Shown one piece after another: positions 62,215-64,000 of a DNA stretch of 64,000 nt (position 1 is its first letter; each line of letters starts with the position of its first letter). Origin of the DNA: MFD01275-c22 sp963705885 (GTDB lineage: Bacteria > Actinomycetota > Actinomycetes > JACCUZ01); assembly GCA_963705885.1 (NCBI GenBank), contig OY970120.1:2418001-2482000 (forward strand), given 5' to 3'. The notes below the pieces were generated by a model. That model had not been told where the DNA came from. It ran no database searches and worked only from the letters and a program-made list of their open reading frames with translations. The position numbers and the translations under genes were made by a program.

Positions 62215-64000
62215 TCAGCCCTCGCGGACCAGCAGGGCGACCGGGAGGTCGCGCAGGACGTTACCCAACGCCGGCCTGTCGTCGTACGTCCTGCCGGTGA
62301 GCGCGTCGCGCCACCGGCCGGGCCGCAGGTCCAGCGCCTCGTCCCCCCAGCCGTCGCGCAACGCGTTCGTCAGCCGGGACACGACGGTCACGACGCGCCC
62401 TGCGCGCGCGAACGCCACGGCGTGCGGCGTCGCGGTCCCGACCGGCTCGTACGCCGCGTCGGGGCCGAACCACGCCGGGTGCTCCCGGCGCAGCCGCAGT
62501 GCCCGCGAGACGACCAGCAGCTTCTCGTCGTCGAGGTCGCGGGGACCCTCGCCGGCGTCGAGCGCGGCCAGCCGGTCACGCCGGCTGTCGTAGTCGACGG
62601 GCCGCCGGTTGTCGGGGTCGACCAGCGAGAGGTCGACCAGGTCGCACCCCTGGTAGACGTCGGGCACGCCCGGCAGCGTCAGCGCCACCAGCTTCTGGGT
62701 CAGGACGTTGGCGCGGAAGGCCGGCTCCAGCCGGTCGACGAAGTCCGCCACCTCTGTCGTCAGGGCCGGGTCGGCCAGCACCTGCTCGGCGAACGCGCGC
62801 ACGGCCGCGTCGTAGTCCTCGTCCGGCTCGGTCCACGTCGTGCGCCGCTTGGCCTCGCGGGTGGCCTTCTCGACGTAGGCCGTGAGCCGCGCCGCGTCCA
62901 GCGGCCAGGCGCCGACCAGCGTCTGCCAGACGAGGTACTCGGTGTTCGCGTCGAGCTCGGCCGGCCGGTAGGTCATGGTCGCCGCCCGCCAGGCGGTGAC
63001 CCGCGCGCTCCACTCGCCCGGCAGCTCGCTGAGCACGGCCAGCCGGGCGCGGACGTCCTCGCTGCGCTTGGTGTCGTGGGTCGACAGGGTGGTCATGGCC
63101 TGCGGCCAGGTGGCTTGCTGGCGCAGGCACCACGCGTGGAACTCCTCCGGCGGCACGCCGAGGTGCGCCGGGCTGCCGCCGACCTCGTTGAGCGAGGTGA
63201 GCCGCAGCCACCGGTAGAACGCGGTGTCCTCGACACCCTTGGCCATGACGGGGCCGCAGGTCTGCTGGAAGCGCACCACGAACTCGTCGCGGTGCGGCCC
63301 GCGACCCTGCTCGCCCAGGGCCAGGTCGACCAGCAGGTCCACGGTGCCGTGCCGGTCCTCCGCCAGCCGCTCCCGCGCCTGCTCGGCGGCCGCGGTCACG
63401 ATCCGGCGCGACTCCGCGGGCGCCGGCTCGCCCGGCACGACATAGGCCCGGTAGACAGGCATGGCCACGAGCAGCTCGACCAGCGCCTCGCGCAGGCCGC
63501 GCCGGGTGTGGTCGCGCAGCGCGAAGTGCTCGTGGCAGATCGCCGCGGCGACCTCGACCAGGCGGGCGACCTCGGCCTGCAGGCCGAGGTCCACGACGAA
63601 GCGCTTCGCCTGGTCGACGACGGACTCGAAGTCCGTCGGCTCGCCGGTCAGCTGCGCGTAGAGGCTGGTCAGCGGGCCGGCCGCGTCCGGGTCGACGAGG
63701 AGGCCGCCGACCCGCAGCAGTGCGTCGTAGCCCGTCGTGCCCGCACAGGGCCAGTCGGCCGGCAGCTGCTCGTCGTCCTCGAGGATCTTCTCGACGACCA
63801 CCCAGGCGTCGCCCGTCGCGGCGGCCAGGCGGCGCAGGTACTCCCGCGGGTCGGCGAGCCCGTCGGGGTGGTCGATGCGCAGCCCCTGCACCCTGCCTTC
63901 GGCGACGAGCGCCGCGAGGACGGCGTGGGTCTCGGCGAAGACCTGCTCGTCCTCCACGCGCACGGCCGCGAGGGTGTCGATGTCGAAGAACCGCCGGTAG
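62215..64000 (-). CDS. treY: Malto-oligosyltrehalose synthase, C-terminal part (5' end outside window)
   Basis: Makes the terminal alpha,alpha-1,1 bond of maltooligosyl trehalose, the substrate of TreZ. The frame stays open to base 64000, so the N-terminal part lies beyond. The visible 594 residues contain YRRFFDIDTLAAVRVEDEQV, VQGLRIDHPDGLADPREYLR and VVVEKILEDDEQLPADW (GH13 catalytic regions), and the C-terminal VALTLPGVPDVYQGCDLVDL. It is separated from treZ by ppk2 and two secreted-protein genes on the other strand. Confidence 0.93.
   Translation of the reverse strand, partial: YRRFFDIDTLAAVRVEDEQVFAETHAVLAALVAEGRVQGLRIDHPDGLADPREYLRRLAAATGDAWVVVEKILEDDEQLPADWPCAGTTGYDALLRVGGLLVDPDAAGPLTSLYAQLTGEPTDFESVVDQAKRFVVDLGLQAEVARLVEVAAAICHEHFALRDHTRRGLREALVELLVAMPVYRAYVVPGEPAPAESRRIVTAAAEQARERLAEDRHGTVDLLVDLALGEQGRGPHRDEFVVRFQQTCGPVMAKGVEDTAFYRWLRLTSLNEVGGSPAHLGVPPEEFHAWCLRQQATWPQAMTTLSTHDTKRSEDVRARLAVLSELPGEWSARVTAWRAATMTYRPAELDANTEYLVWQTLVGAWPLDAARLTAYVEKATREAKRRTTWTEPDEDYDAAVRAFAEQVLADPALTTEVADFVDRLEPAFRANVLTQKLVALTLPGVPDVYQGCDLVDLSLVDPDNRRPVDYDSRRDRLAALDAGEGPRDLDDEKLLVVSRALRLRREHPAWFGPDAAYEPVGTATPHAVAFARAGRVVTVVSRLTNALRDGWGDEALDLRPGRWRDALTGRTYDDRPALGNVLRDLPVALLVREG

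Overview
The window is 64 kb of very GC-rich, gene-dense DNA. It has frequent GTG starts, 4-bp stop/start overlaps, Sec/lipoprotein signal peptides and a DtxR/IdeR-type iron box. The gene set (DUF3000 next to an RNase D-like protein, actinobacterial HemQ, LigC with a stand-alone LigD-like polymerase, a DUF222-HNH protein, AAC(2')-I) points to a chromosomal segment of an actinobacterium. The gene order resembles what I remember of Nocardioides and relatives, but that placement is inference. I see no rRNA, tRNA, CRISPR array, IS element or prophage.

Layout. 1-6128: end of an APC permease, a TrmA-type RNA methyltransferase, a PaaI-like thioesterase and aconitase (acnA), with a 24-bp palindrome between the last two. 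6129-13527: a complete D-xylose module on one strand (xylF-xylG-xylH ABC transporter, ROK regulator, xylose isomerase, xylulokinase). It has a palindromic candidate operator in front, a strong hairpin after the binding-protein gene, and a xylulokinase with no ordinary start codon. 13667-15503: a secreted 5'-nucleotidase reading frame broken by four +1 shifts. 15669-19388: small conserved protein, dxs and a CPA1 antiporter. 19423-22170: hypothetical protein, then a divergent ArsR/SRPBCC cluster around an AT-rich operator. 22220-26000: DUF222-HNH protein, small membrane protein, LuxR-type regulator divergent from a 95-aa protein, VOC protein. 26135-32186: secreted M1 peptidase with an inserted beta-rich segment, an AAC(2')-I-like aminoglycoside acetyltransferase, and the fatty-acid oxidation pair fadA-fadB. 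32265-35466: methyltransferase and AlkD-like protein, then an EfeU/EfeO-like iron uptake operon under an iron box.

35504-44855: RNase D-like protein, atypical orphan response regulator, DUF3000, an EamA transporter, heme genes hemE, hemG/hemY and hemQ (coproporphyrin-type late pathway), a DUF4349 lipoprotein, a PAP2 phosphatase and msrB. 44914-52112: LigD-type polymerase and LigC-type ligase, separated here by an App1-like phosphatase, a subtilisin-like secreted protease and a USP-like protein. 52119-56520: RibD-C reductase, DoxX-like protein and, most strikingly, a 1067-aa protein joining a cytoplasmic HD-GYP domain to five extracellular Ig/cadherin-like repeats. 56528-64000: trehalose genes treZ and treY (cut by the window end) on the minus strand, separated by a plus-strand block carrying a PPK2 kinase and two secreted proteins.

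A repeated theme is a -10-like hexamer (TANNNT or nACGAT) placed 6-7 nt before the start codon of about ten genes, which suggests leaderless transcription. The best candidate for something new is the HD-GYP/adhesin-like fusion at 53317-56520; the other observations are refinements of recognisable systems.
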